From: Ramlibacter sp.
GTDB lineage: Bacteria > Pseudomonadota > Gammaproteobacteria > Burkholderiales > Burkholderiaceae_C
Assembly: GCA_023701085.1 (NCBI GenBank)
Contig: JAMPXR010000016.1
Span: 1 to 14,881, forward strand
DNA: 14,881 nt
Reading direction: 5' to 3'
Under the pieces are notes generated by a model. The model saw only the letters and a list, made by a program, of their open reading frames with translations. It was not told where the DNA came from and searched no databases. Made by a program: the position numbers and the translations under genes. Of this stretch, positions 8,370 to 14,396 are shown in pieces; the stretch's first letter is position 1, and each line of letters starts with the position of its first letter.

Positions 8370-9749
8370 TCACTGTGGGGCGGCCGCGACGGCGCCCACG
8401 GTCACCGTCACCATGCGGTCGGGCTGGAGCTTGCGCGCGAAGGCGGCCCTCACATCGGCGACGCTGACCCGTTCGACCTGCCGGGTCCAGGTGTCCAGAT
8501 AGTCCAGCGGCAGGCCGTGCCAGGCGATGTTGGCGATGTTTTCCAGCAGCTTGCGGTTGCTGTCGAGCAGCAGCGGGAAGCCGCCGACCAGATAGTCCTT
8601 GGCGGCCTTGAGCTCCGCCGGCGTCGGCCCCTCGGCCACGAACCGGGCCAGCACCTCGCGCGACACCTGCACCGCCTGCGCGGCCTGGTCGGGACGCGTC
8701 TGCAGGCCGAGGGTGAACGCGCCCGCATGCAGGCCCGGCGAGAAATAGCTGTAGACGCTGTAGCTCAGGCCCCGTTTCTCGCGCACTTCCTGCGACAGCC
8801 GCGAGACGAAACCGCCGCCGCCCAGGATGTAGTTGCCCACCAGCAGCGCGAAGAAATCGGGGTCCTTGCGCTTGTAGCCGGGCTGGCCGATCAGCACATG
8901 GGCCTGGGCCGACGCGAAGGGGATTTCCCGCAGGACGGGCGCCGCGAGCGGCGCCACCTCCGCCACCGGCGCCAGCGGCTCGCATCCGGCCGCTGCCGCG
9001 GGCAGCCGCGACAGCAGGGTGCTCACCAGCGCATCGGCCTGCGCGCGCGTCACCGCGCCCACGACGCTCACCCGGGCGCGGCATGGTTGGATCAGGCGGC
9101 GATACATCTGCGTCATGTCGCGCACCGAGATCCGCTCCAGCGACTCCTCGGTCATCTCGTAGCCGTAGGGATGCGTTCCGTACACCGCAGGAGCATAGGC
9201 GTGACCCGCCACCGTGGCCGGGCGGGTCTTCGCCTCGCGCAGCGACGCGGCCATGCGCTGGCGCTCGCGCTGCCACACCGCCTCGGGAAAAGCCGGATCG
9301 GCGAGCTGGCGCGCCGCCAACTGAGCCGCCTTGGGCAGGAGATCGGGATCGGTCAGGGAGCGCAGCGAAAAACTCATCCGGTCCGTGTTGGCGCTGGCGC
9401 CGAAGCCGGCCCCCAGGTCGGCCCAGGCTTCGCTCAACTGGTTCTCGTCCAGCGCGGCGCTGTAGGGGCCGGGCGTGGCCGTGTTCGCGGCCGTGATGCC
9501 CATCGACGCCATGCCCGCCGTGACGCGTGCCAGTCCCGCTTGGTCGGCCGGGTCGCGGCGGCTGCCCGCGTCGAAATCGATCTGCACGTCGACCATGGGG
9601 ATGGTGGGACTTTCCACCAGGAAGACGGCAGCGCCGCTTGGCTGGCTCCAATGCTGGATCGGGATCGCCGCGAGCGCCTGGCCCCAGGCGAGCAGCAGTG
9701 CGGTGGCGCCGGCGGCCAGGGCGGCGGGGATTCTTTTTCGTTCGAACAT
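8370..9749 (-). CDS. M16 family peptidase-like protein, non-catalytic partner
   Basis: Periplasmic member of the M16 (pitrilysin/processing-peptidase) family, 459 residues. A hydrophobic export signal runs from about residue 8 to ALA at 25-27. The zinc motif HxxEH is missing: in the equivalent DAGSRRDPADQAGLARVTAGM segment, A74, T77 and A78 stand where His, Glu and His should be. The C-terminal substrate-handling signature is kept, with GGGGFVSRL (310-318) and R323...Y330 in REKRGLSY. This is the pattern of inactive subunits that pair with a catalytic M16 protein, as in mitochondrial processing peptidase and bacterial two-gene M16 systems. The catalytic partner is encoded 12 bases upstream. 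A Shine-Dalgarno sequence before the ATG at 9749 is weak, so translation may be coupled to the upstream gene. Confidence 0.9.
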   Translation of the reverse strand: MFERKRIPAALAAGATALLLAWGQALAAIPIQHWSQPSGAAVFLVESPTIPMVDVQIDFDAGSRRDPADQAGLARVTAGMASMGITAANTATPGPYSAALDENQLSEAWADLGAGFGASANTDRMSFSLRSLTDPDLLPKAAQLAARQLADPAFPEAVWQRERQRMAASLREAKTRPATVAGHAYAPAVYGTHPYGYEMTEESLERISVRDMTQMYRRLIQPCRARVSVVGAVTRAQADALVSTLLSRLPAAAAGCEPLAPVAEVAPLAAPVLREIPFASAQAHVLIGQPGYKRKDPDFFALLVGNYILGGGGFVSRLSQEVREKRGLSYSVYSYFSPGLHAGAFTLGLQTRPDQAAQAVQVSREVLARFVAEGPTPAELKAAKDYLVGGFPLLLDSNRKLLENIANIAWHGLPLDYLDTWTRQVERVSVADVRAAFARKLQPDRMVTVTVGAVAAAPQ

Positions 9750-9761
9750 GGCTGCGCGCTT

Positions 9762-11165
9762 TCAGTGGCGCAGGCCCGGCGGGGGCGTGCGCGGTTTTCG
9801 GTTCGGGTCGACGGGCTGGGGCCGCAGGGTGCCCACGGTGAGCTGGTCGTCGCCGAAGTATTTCGTTGCCACGGCCTTGACCTGGTCGGCCGTGACGCCG
9901 CGCAGACGCTGGATCAGGCGCTCGCTGGCATCCAGGGGCAGGCCCTGGACCCACTCGCCGCCGAGCTCCCGCGCCTGGCTCATGACCGAGTCCAGCTTGT
10001 ACACCTCGCCCGCGATCCACTGGGTCTTGACACGCTGGAGCTCGGCCTCGCTCACGCCCTCGCGCGCCACCCTGGCCACCTCGGCCCGCAGCGCCGCCTC
10101 CAGCTGCTCCGGCGTCTTGCCTTTGGCCGGCACGCCGTCGAGCGTGAACAACTGCGGTCCGCGCCCCCACAGCCCGTTGCCGGCCCCCGCGCTGTCGGCG
10201 ACACGGTCGCTGCCCTGGGTCAGCGCGCGGTCCAGGCGCGCGCCCCGGTAGCCATCGAGCACGGCCGCCAGCACGGTCAAGGCGAGCGCGTCGTCGTTGT
10301 CCGGACCGGGTTCGAGCGAGGTGAGCCGCGGCGCCTTGAAGGCAAGCGCCACATAAGACTGTTCCGCCGGCGCCTTGTACTCGACCCGGCGCAGGCCCGC
10401 CTGCGGCGGCTCGCTGCGCGGCTTGCGCGCGGGCACGGCGCGCGCGGGAATCCTGCCGTAGTACTTTTCCGCGAGCCGCCGCACCTGCGCCGGATCCACG
10501 TCGCCGGCCACCACCACCGCGGCGTTGGCCGGCACGTACCAGCGGCGGTAGAACTCGCGCACGTCCTGCGCGGTCATGGACTCCAGGTCGCTCATCCAGC
10601 CGACGACGGGCCGCCGGTAGGGCGAAGCCTCGAACACCGCGGCGTTGAGGGTTTCCCACAGCAAGCCGCGTGGCGAATCTTCCGTGCGCAGCCTGCGCTC
10701 TTCCTTGACCACCTCGATTTCACGCTTCAATTCGTCGTCCGGCCATTGGTTGTTGGCGAAGCGGTCGGCTTCCAGCTTCATCACTTCCTCGAGCTTGCCG
10801 GCGGGAATCTGCTGGTGATAGCCGGTCGTGTCGCGATTGGTGAATGCGTTTTCGCGCCCACCCAGCGCCGCGACGCGCCGCGAGAACTCGCCCGGCTTCA
10901 CCTCGGGCGTGCCGCGGAACATCATGTGCTCGACGACGTGGGCCACCCCGGTCGTGCCGTCGACCTCCTCCATGGCGCCCGCGCGCACCCACAGCATGTG
11001 CACCGCCGTGGGCGAGCGCCGGTCGGGCTTGACGATGACCGTGAGGCCGTTGTCCAGCTTGAACTGCAGCACCCCGGGCGCCGACTGCGCCAAGGAGGGC
11101 GGAACGAACCAGAGGGGAAACAGGAACGAAATACTCCAGAAAAAGCGCCGCGCGGGGTGTTTCAT
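9762..11165 (-). CDS. M16 family zinc metallopeptidase, catalytic subunit
   Basis: Zinc peptidase of the M16 family, 467 residues, exported. A short basic start and hydrophobic segment (about residues 8-22) end at PSLA, with likely cleavage after A26. The inverted zinc motif HVVEH is at 76-80 (H76 and H80 ligands, E79 catalytic). E156 in VVKEERR, 76 residues after H80, is the probable third ligand, with E149 nearby. The ENAFTNRDTTGYH segment after the zinc site is typical. The ATG at 11163-11165 has AGGA just upstream; a TTG at 11195 in the same frame has no support. Substrates are likely small proteins or peptides in the periplasm, none identifiable here. It is divergent from ftsY with only 29 bases between the start codons. 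Confidence 0.94.
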   Translation of the reverse strand: MKHPARRFFWSISFLFPLWFVPPSLAQSAPGVLQFKLDNGLTVIVKPDRRSPTAVHMLWVRAGAMEEVDGTTGVAHVVEHMMFRGTPEVKPGEFSRRVAALGGRENAFTNRDTTGYHQQIPAGKLEEVMKLEADRFANNQWPDDELKREIEVVKEERRLRTEDSPRGLLWETLNAAVFEASPYRRPVVGWMSDLESMTAQDVREFYRRWYVPANAAVVVAGDVDPAQVRRLAEKYYGRIPARAVPARKPRSEPPQAGLRRVEYKAPAEQSYVALAFKAPRLTSLEPGPDNDDALALTVLAAVLDGYRGARLDRALTQGSDRVADSAGAGNGLWGRGPQLFTLDGVPAKGKTPEQLEAALRAEVARVAREGVSEAELQRVKTQWIAGEVYKLDSVMSQARELGGEWVQGLPLDASERLIQRLRGVTADQVKAVATKYFGDDQLTVGTLRPQPVDPNRKPRTPPPGLRH

Positions 11166-11194
11166 AGAATCCTGTGATTCCAATTCGCGCAGCA

Positions 11195-12250
11195 ATGTTC
11201 AGTTTCTTCAGGAAAAAACCGGCGCCCACGCCGACGCCGACGCCGGCGGTTGCGGCACCGCCCCCCACGCAGGGCGGCAGCCTGATCGGCAGCGCCCTGG
11301 TGCAGCCGATCGAAATCCCGGCACCCGCACCGGTCGCGCCGGAGCGCCAGCGCTGGATGGAAAGGCTCAGCGCCGGCCTGCGCAAGACGGGATCGAGCCT
11401 GTCGATGGTGTTCACCGGCGCGCAGATCGACGAGCAGCTTTACGAAGAGCTCGAAAGCGCGCTGCTGATGGCCGACGCCGGTGTGAAGGCCACGCAGTAC
11501 CTGCTGGACGAGGTCAGGCGCCGGGTGCAGGCCAGCGGCGCCACCCGGCCGGTGCAGGTCAAGAACATCCTGGCCGACTCGCTCGCGCAACTGCTGCGGC
11601 CGCTCGAGAAGGCCCTGGTGATCGGGGAGCAGCGCCCGACGGTCATCATGGTCGCGGGCGTCAATGGGGCGGGCAAGACCACGTCCATCGGCAAGCTCAC
11701 CTGGCACCTGGCACACGAGGGCGCCTCGGTGCTGCTGGCGGCGGCCGATACCTTCCGCGCGGCCGCGCGCGAGCAGCTGACGGTCTGGGCCGACCGCAAC
11801 ACCGTCGAGATCGTCAGCCAGGAAGGCGGGGACCCCGCGGCCGTGAGCTTCGATGCGGTCACCGCCGGGCGCGCGCGCGGCAAGGACGTGGTGCTGGTGG
11901 ACACGGCCGGGCGGCTCCCGACGCAGCTGCACCTGATGGAGGAGCTCAAAAAGATCAAGCGCTCGATCCAGAAGGCAGGCGTGGGAACGGCGCCGCCGCC
12001 GCACGAGATCCTGCTGGTGATCGACGGCAACACGGGGCAGAACGCGCTGGCGCAGGTCAGGGCGTTCGACGATGCGCTGCAGCTCACCGGCCTGATCGTC
12101 ACCAAGCTGGACGGCACCGCCAAGGGCGGCGTCCTGGCGGCCATCGCGCAGGAGAAGCCGGTGCCCGTCTATTTCATCGGTGTCGGCGAGCAGCTCGAGG
12201 ACCTGGAAACCTTCAACGCGCGCGAGTTCGCCCTCGCGCTTCTGTCATGA
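11195..12250 (+). CDS. ftsY: Signal recognition particle receptor FtsY
   Basis: FtsY is the membrane-associated GTPase that receives ribosome-nascent chain-SRP complexes and hands them to the Sec translocon. It has 351 residues. The start MFSFFRKKP is typical of FtsY and outweighs an in-frame GTG at 11174. A short proline- and threonine-rich linker fills residues 9-50 in place of the roughly 200-residue acidic A domain of E. coli. The N domain follows (about 50-140), then the GTPase: G1 GVNGAGKTT at 155-163, DTFRAA at 185-190, DTAGR at 236-240, TKLDG at 303-307 and GVGEQLEDL at 329-337. No strong Shine-Dalgarno precedes the ATG. The stop overlaps the selD start by four bases (ATGA), so the two genes are probably one transcript. 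Confidence 0.97.
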   Translation: MFSFFRKKPAPTPTPTPAVAAPPPTQGGSLIGSALVQPIEIPAPAPVAPERQRWMERLSAGLRKTGSSLSMVFTGAQIDEQLYEELESALLMADAGVKATQYLLDEVRRRVQASGATRPVQVKNILADSLAQLLRPLEKALVIGEQRPTVIMVAGVNGAGKTTSIGKLTWHLAHEGASVLLAAADTFRAAAREQLTVWADRNTVEIVSQEGGDPAAVSFDAVTAGRARGKDVVLVDTAGRLPTQLHLMEELKKIKRSIQKAGVGTAPPPHEILLVIDGNTGQNALAQVRAFDDALQLTGLIVTKLDGTAKGGVLAAIAQEKPVPVYFIGVGEQLEDLETFNAREFALALLS

Positions 12251-13320
12251 CGACGCAGGGCACCCCCTCCGCATCGAGCGAGCCGCGCCTGACCTCGCTG
12301 TCCCACGGCGGCGGCTGCGGCTGCAAGATCGCGCCGGGCGTGCTGTCGGAAATCCTCAGGGACACGGCACGCCTGCCGGTTCCGCCCGAACTGCTGGTGG
12401 GTATCGAAACTTCGGACGACGCCGCCGTGTACCGGCTCAACGACGAGCAGGCCCTGATCGCCACCACCGATTTCTTCATGCCCATCGTGGACGACCCGTT
12501 CGACTTCGGACGGATCGCCGCGACGAACGCGATCTCGGACGTCTACGCCATGGGCGGGCGGCCCATCATGGCGCTCGCGCTGGTGGGCATGCCGGTCAAT
12601 GTGCTGAGCACGACCACCATCGGCCTCATCCTGGCCGGCGGCGAGTCGGTGTGCCGGCAGGCCGGCATTCCGGTCGCCGGCGGGCATACGATCGATTCGG
12701 TCGAGCCGATCTACGGCCTGGTGGCGCTGGGGCTCGCGCATCCGGCCCGGATCAAGCGCAATGCCGACGCGCGCCCGGGCGACCGGCTGGTGCTGGGCAA
12801 GCCGCTCGGCGTGGGCGTGCTGTCGGCGGCGCTGAAGAAGAGCGCGCTGGACGCCGCCGGCTACGCCCGCATGATCGCCGCCACCACGCAGCTGAACACG
12901 CCGGGGCCGGAGCTCGCGGCCATGCAGGAGGTGCATGCCTTGACCGACGTCACGGGGTTCGGCCTGGCGGGCCACGCCCTGGAACTGGCGCGCGGGGCCG
13001 GGTTGCAGCTTCGCATCGAGTGGTCGCGCGTTCCGCTGCTGCAGGGCGCGAGGCAGTTCGCGCAGCAGGGCGTGGTCACCGGCGCCTCCGGCCGCAACTG
13101 GCTGGGCTACGGCGCGCAGGTGGCGCTGCCCGAGGGCTTCGCGGCGGCGGACCAGGCGCTGTTGTCCGATCCGCAGACCAGCGGCGGCCTGCTCGTGTCC
13201 TGTGCGCCGCAAGCGGCCGATGAGGTGCTGGCCCTGTTCCGCCGCCATGGATTTGCCGAGGCCGCCGTGATTGGCGAGGTCGGCGCGCCCGGTTCGGCGC
13301 CGGGCCTGTGCATCGGCTGA
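12247..13320 (+). CDS. selD: Selenophosphate synthase (selenide, water dikinase)
   Basis: SelD makes selenophosphate from selenide and ATP, the selenium donor for selenocysteine and for 2-selenouridine in tRNA. It has 357 residues. The catalytic loop reads SHGGGCGCKI, with C24 and K27 aligning to Cys17 and Lys20 of the E. coli enzyme, so this is a cysteine form. Further family blocks are ETSDDAAVYRL, TTDFFMPIVDDPFDFGRIAA (start of the PurM/AIR-synthase fold), NAISDVYAMGG, GGHTIDS and DPQTSGGLLVS near the C-terminus. Its ATG overlaps the ftsY stop and no Shine-Dalgarno sequence is visible in the ftsY tail, so translation probably depends on ribosomes finishing ftsY. selA, selB and mnmH are not in the window. 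The gene is convergent with cutA, 4 bases apart. Confidence 0.96.
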   Translation: MTTQGTPSASSEPRLTSLSHGGGCGCKIAPGVLSEILRDTARLPVPPELLVGIETSDDAAVYRLNDEQALIATTDFFMPIVDDPFDFGRIAATNAISDVYAMGGRPIMALALVGMPVNVLSTTTIGLILAGGESVCRQAGIPVAGGHTIDSVEPIYGLVALGLAHPARIKRNADARPGDRLVLGKPLGVGVLSAALKKSALDAAGYARMIAATTQLNTPGPELAAMQEVHALTDVTGFGLAGHALELARGAGLQLRIEWSRVPLLQGARQFAQQGVVTGASGRNWLGYGAQVALPEGFAAADQALLSDPQTSGGLLVSCAPQAADEVLALFRRHGFAEAAVIGEVGAPGSAPGLCIG

Positions 13321-13324
13321 AGCG

Positions 13325-13684
13325 TCAAGGCCCCGGCCCGGCGGCCGTGGCGGGCACGACCGTTTCGGACCTGACCCAGCCGGCGTAGGCGGCGCTGGCG
13401 CGCAGCGTCTGCGCCAGGAACTGGGGCACCTGATACGGATGGTGCTGCGCGAACAAGGACTGCAGCGCGGCCTCGCAGCCGGGCAGGGACTTGATCACCA
13501 GCCGCACTTCCGGCTCTTCCTGCTGCTGGCCCTGCCAGAAATAGAGTGACGTGACACCCGCGTCGATCTGCACGCAAGCCCCCAGCCGCTGCGCCAGGAT
13601 CTCGCGGGCGAGCGTGCGTGCGGCGTCCAGCGAACCCACGGTGGTCGTGACGCTCAAGATGTCGAGTTTTTCACGGTGCTGCAT
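13325..13684 (-). CDS. cutA: Divalent-cation tolerance protein CutA
   Basis: Small trimeric cytoplasmic protein of the CutA1 family, linked by name to copper and divalent-cation tolerance although its biochemical role is unsettled. It has 119 residues with the ATG at 13682-13684, near the 112 of E. coli. AAGG lies 6 bases upstream of that ATG. Family features: ILSVTTTVG at the N-terminus, LGACVQIDAG (about 34-43), SLYFWQG (46-52), EVRLVIKS (59-66) and HPYQVPQFL (82-90). The frame stays open upstream to 13834, but that part overlaps the unknown gene and has no family sequence. It lies 50 bases downstream of the unknown gene on the same strand and may share its transcript. Confidence 0.95.
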   Translation of the reverse strand: MQHREKLDILSVTTTVGSLDAARTLAREILAQRLGACVQIDAGVTSLYFWQGQQQEEPEVRLVIKSLPGCEAALQSLFAQHHPYQVPQFLAQTLRASAAYAGWVRSETVVPATAAGPGP

Positions 13685-13734
13685 GGAAAGCCTTCGCGAG
13701 GCCTCATTTTTCCGCACGCGGGTTGCCGCGGCAA

Positions 13735-14190
13735 TCAGGCGGCGGCGCCCACGCTGCGTGTCTGGACCAGCTCGCAGGGCAGGCCCATCAGGGACTTGGG
13801 CGCGCCCACGCAGTCGCTGCCCGCCTGGAACCACAGGCCCGCGAAATGAGTCCCTTCGAGCAGGACCGAGGCCTTGACCACCTTGCGCACCCGACCGTCG
13901 ATCACCGGCAGGTTCTGCAGCAGGACCGGGGTGCAGACCGCGTCCCAGCGCAGGATCCGGACATAGCCGGCGAAGGACTCCCGGCCGGAGGTCGTCTGGG
14001 TCGACCGCCGTACGTGGACCTGAAAGCTGTCCAGCGGCAGCAGCATGCGGCGGATGCCGTCCACGATAATGCTCAGGTAGTATTTTTCGATGTCGCCGAT
14101 GCTCAGCTCCGACGATACCGTCGAGTGACCGGCCACGGGCGGCTCGGGTCGGCCGCTGCGGGAAAAAACCCGGCTGATCATCGCTTTCAT
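13735..14190 (-). CDS. Conserved-looking hypothetical protein next to rpoH
   Basis: I do not recognise this 151-residue protein. The gene looks real: the ATG at 14188-14190 has a strong GGAGGAGG 4-5 bases upstream, and it fills the space between rpoH and cutA. The sequence has no signal peptide, no membrane segment and no cysteine cluster (C86, C127 and C139 only), so it is probably a soluble cytoplasmic protein. After a variable basic start (1-28) come a helical stretch DIEKYYLSIIVDGIRRMLL (33-51), then alternating hydrophobic strands: FQVHVRR, FAGYVRILRWD, PVLLQNLPVIDGRVRKVV, ASVLLEGTHFAGLWFQ (107-122). This suggests a small mixed alpha/beta domain. It is divergent from rpoH and upstream of cutA. 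A stress-related role is only a guess from position. Confidence 0.75.
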   Translation of the reverse strand: MKAMISRVFSRSGRPEPPVAGHSTVSSELSIGDIEKYYLSIIVDGIRRMLLPLDSFQVHVRRSTQTTSGRESFAGYVRILRWDAVCTPVLLQNLPVIDGRVRKVVKASVLLEGTHFAGLWFQAGSDCVGAPKSLMGLPCELVQTRSVGAAA

Positions 14191-14237
14191 GGTGCCTCCT
14201 CCTTGCGCGTGCAGGGCCGCGCCTATTCTCTGTTTCT

Positions 14238-14255
14238 GTATCTAATAGTATCTAA
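14238..14255. repeat. Direct repeat GTATCTAA x2, 10-base phasing
   Basis: GTATCTAA occurs at 14238-14245 and again at 14248-14255, separated by two bases, so the copies sit one helical turn apart. They overlap the candidate -10 element of the unknown gene. The pattern could be a tandem operator half-site pair or chance in AT-rich DNA. Confidence 0.6.
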
Positions 14256-14273
14256 ATTGAGGGCCAGCGGCAA
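14245..14273 (-). promoter_or_regulatory. Candidate sigma-70 promoter for the unknown gene (and cutA)
   Basis: On the minus strand TTGCCG (14268-14273, 4 of 6 to the -35 consensus), a 17-base spacer and TACTAT (14245-14250, 4 of 6 to the -10 consensus) would start transcription near 14238, about 48 bases before the ATG. It rests on motif match and location only. Confidence 0.35.
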
Positions 14274-14338
14274 CCCGGAACACCCTTTGATGCCCGGGAA
14301 TACCCTGATTTCTGTATGCTGGGCACTGAACTTCGTCT

Positions 14339-14365
14339 TTAGCACTCTGTCAAAGAGAGTGCTAA
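14339..14365. promoter_or_regulatory. CIRCE operator (HrcA binding site) upstream of rpoH
   Basis: The sequence is TTAGCACTC (14339-14347), nine bases, GAGTGCTAA (14357-14365). It matches the CIRCE consensus TTAGCACTC-N9-GAGTGCTAA at all 18 defined positions. CIRCE is the operator of the heat-shock repressor HrcA, best known in front of groESL and dnaK operons. Here it ends 31 bases before the rpoH ATG and covers the likely core promoter, the right place for repression. hrcA itself is not in the window. Confidence 0.95.
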
Positions 14366-14368
14366 TAT
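14339..14368 (+). promoter_or_regulatory. Candidate rpoH promoter overlapping CIRCE
   Basis: TTAGCA (14339-14344, 4 of 6) and TAATAT (14363-14368, 4 of 6), 18 bases apart, form a plausible vegetative promoter embedded in CIRCE. TATAAG at 14366-14371 is an alternative -10 with no good -35. Either way the leader would be about 20-25 bases, too short for the long folded leader seen in E. coli rpoH. Confidence 0.4.
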
Positions 14369-14383
14369 AAGACGCATATAGGA

Positions 14384-14389
14384 AAGGAG
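14384..14389 (+). promoter_or_regulatory. Ribosome binding site of rpoH
   Basis: AAGGAG lies 7 bases before the ATG at 14397 and supports that start over the in-frame ATG at 14409. Confidence 0.8.
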
Positions 14390-14396
14390 TTCCGGA

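Larger units (their letters stand above)
14182..14396. other. AT-rich divergent regulatory region between the unknown gene and rpoH
   Basis: About 206 bases separate the two start codons. The stretch 14230-14380 is clearly richer in A and T than the rest of the window. It holds a phased direct repeat, a candidate minus-strand promoter, a CIRCE operator and the rpoH promoter and ribosome binding site, each listed separately. I saw no additional gene or small RNA signature. Confidence 0.7.

Noticed and set aside
8190..11177. 995-codon plus-strand open frame opposite the M16 pair
   Set aside because: Shadow of two clear M16 genes; no recognisable protein features, and it crosses the intergenic palindrome.
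10828..12246. In-frame upstream extension of selD
   Set aside because: The upstream part is an out-of-frame reading of ftsY and antisense M16 sequence. The conserved SelD sequence begins just after the ATG at 12247.
14270..14330. Sigma-E or sigma-32 promoter upstream of rpoH
   Set aside because: A GGAACAC sequence at 14277 lacks a properly spaced -10 partner, and no CTTGAA...CCCCAT pair was found.
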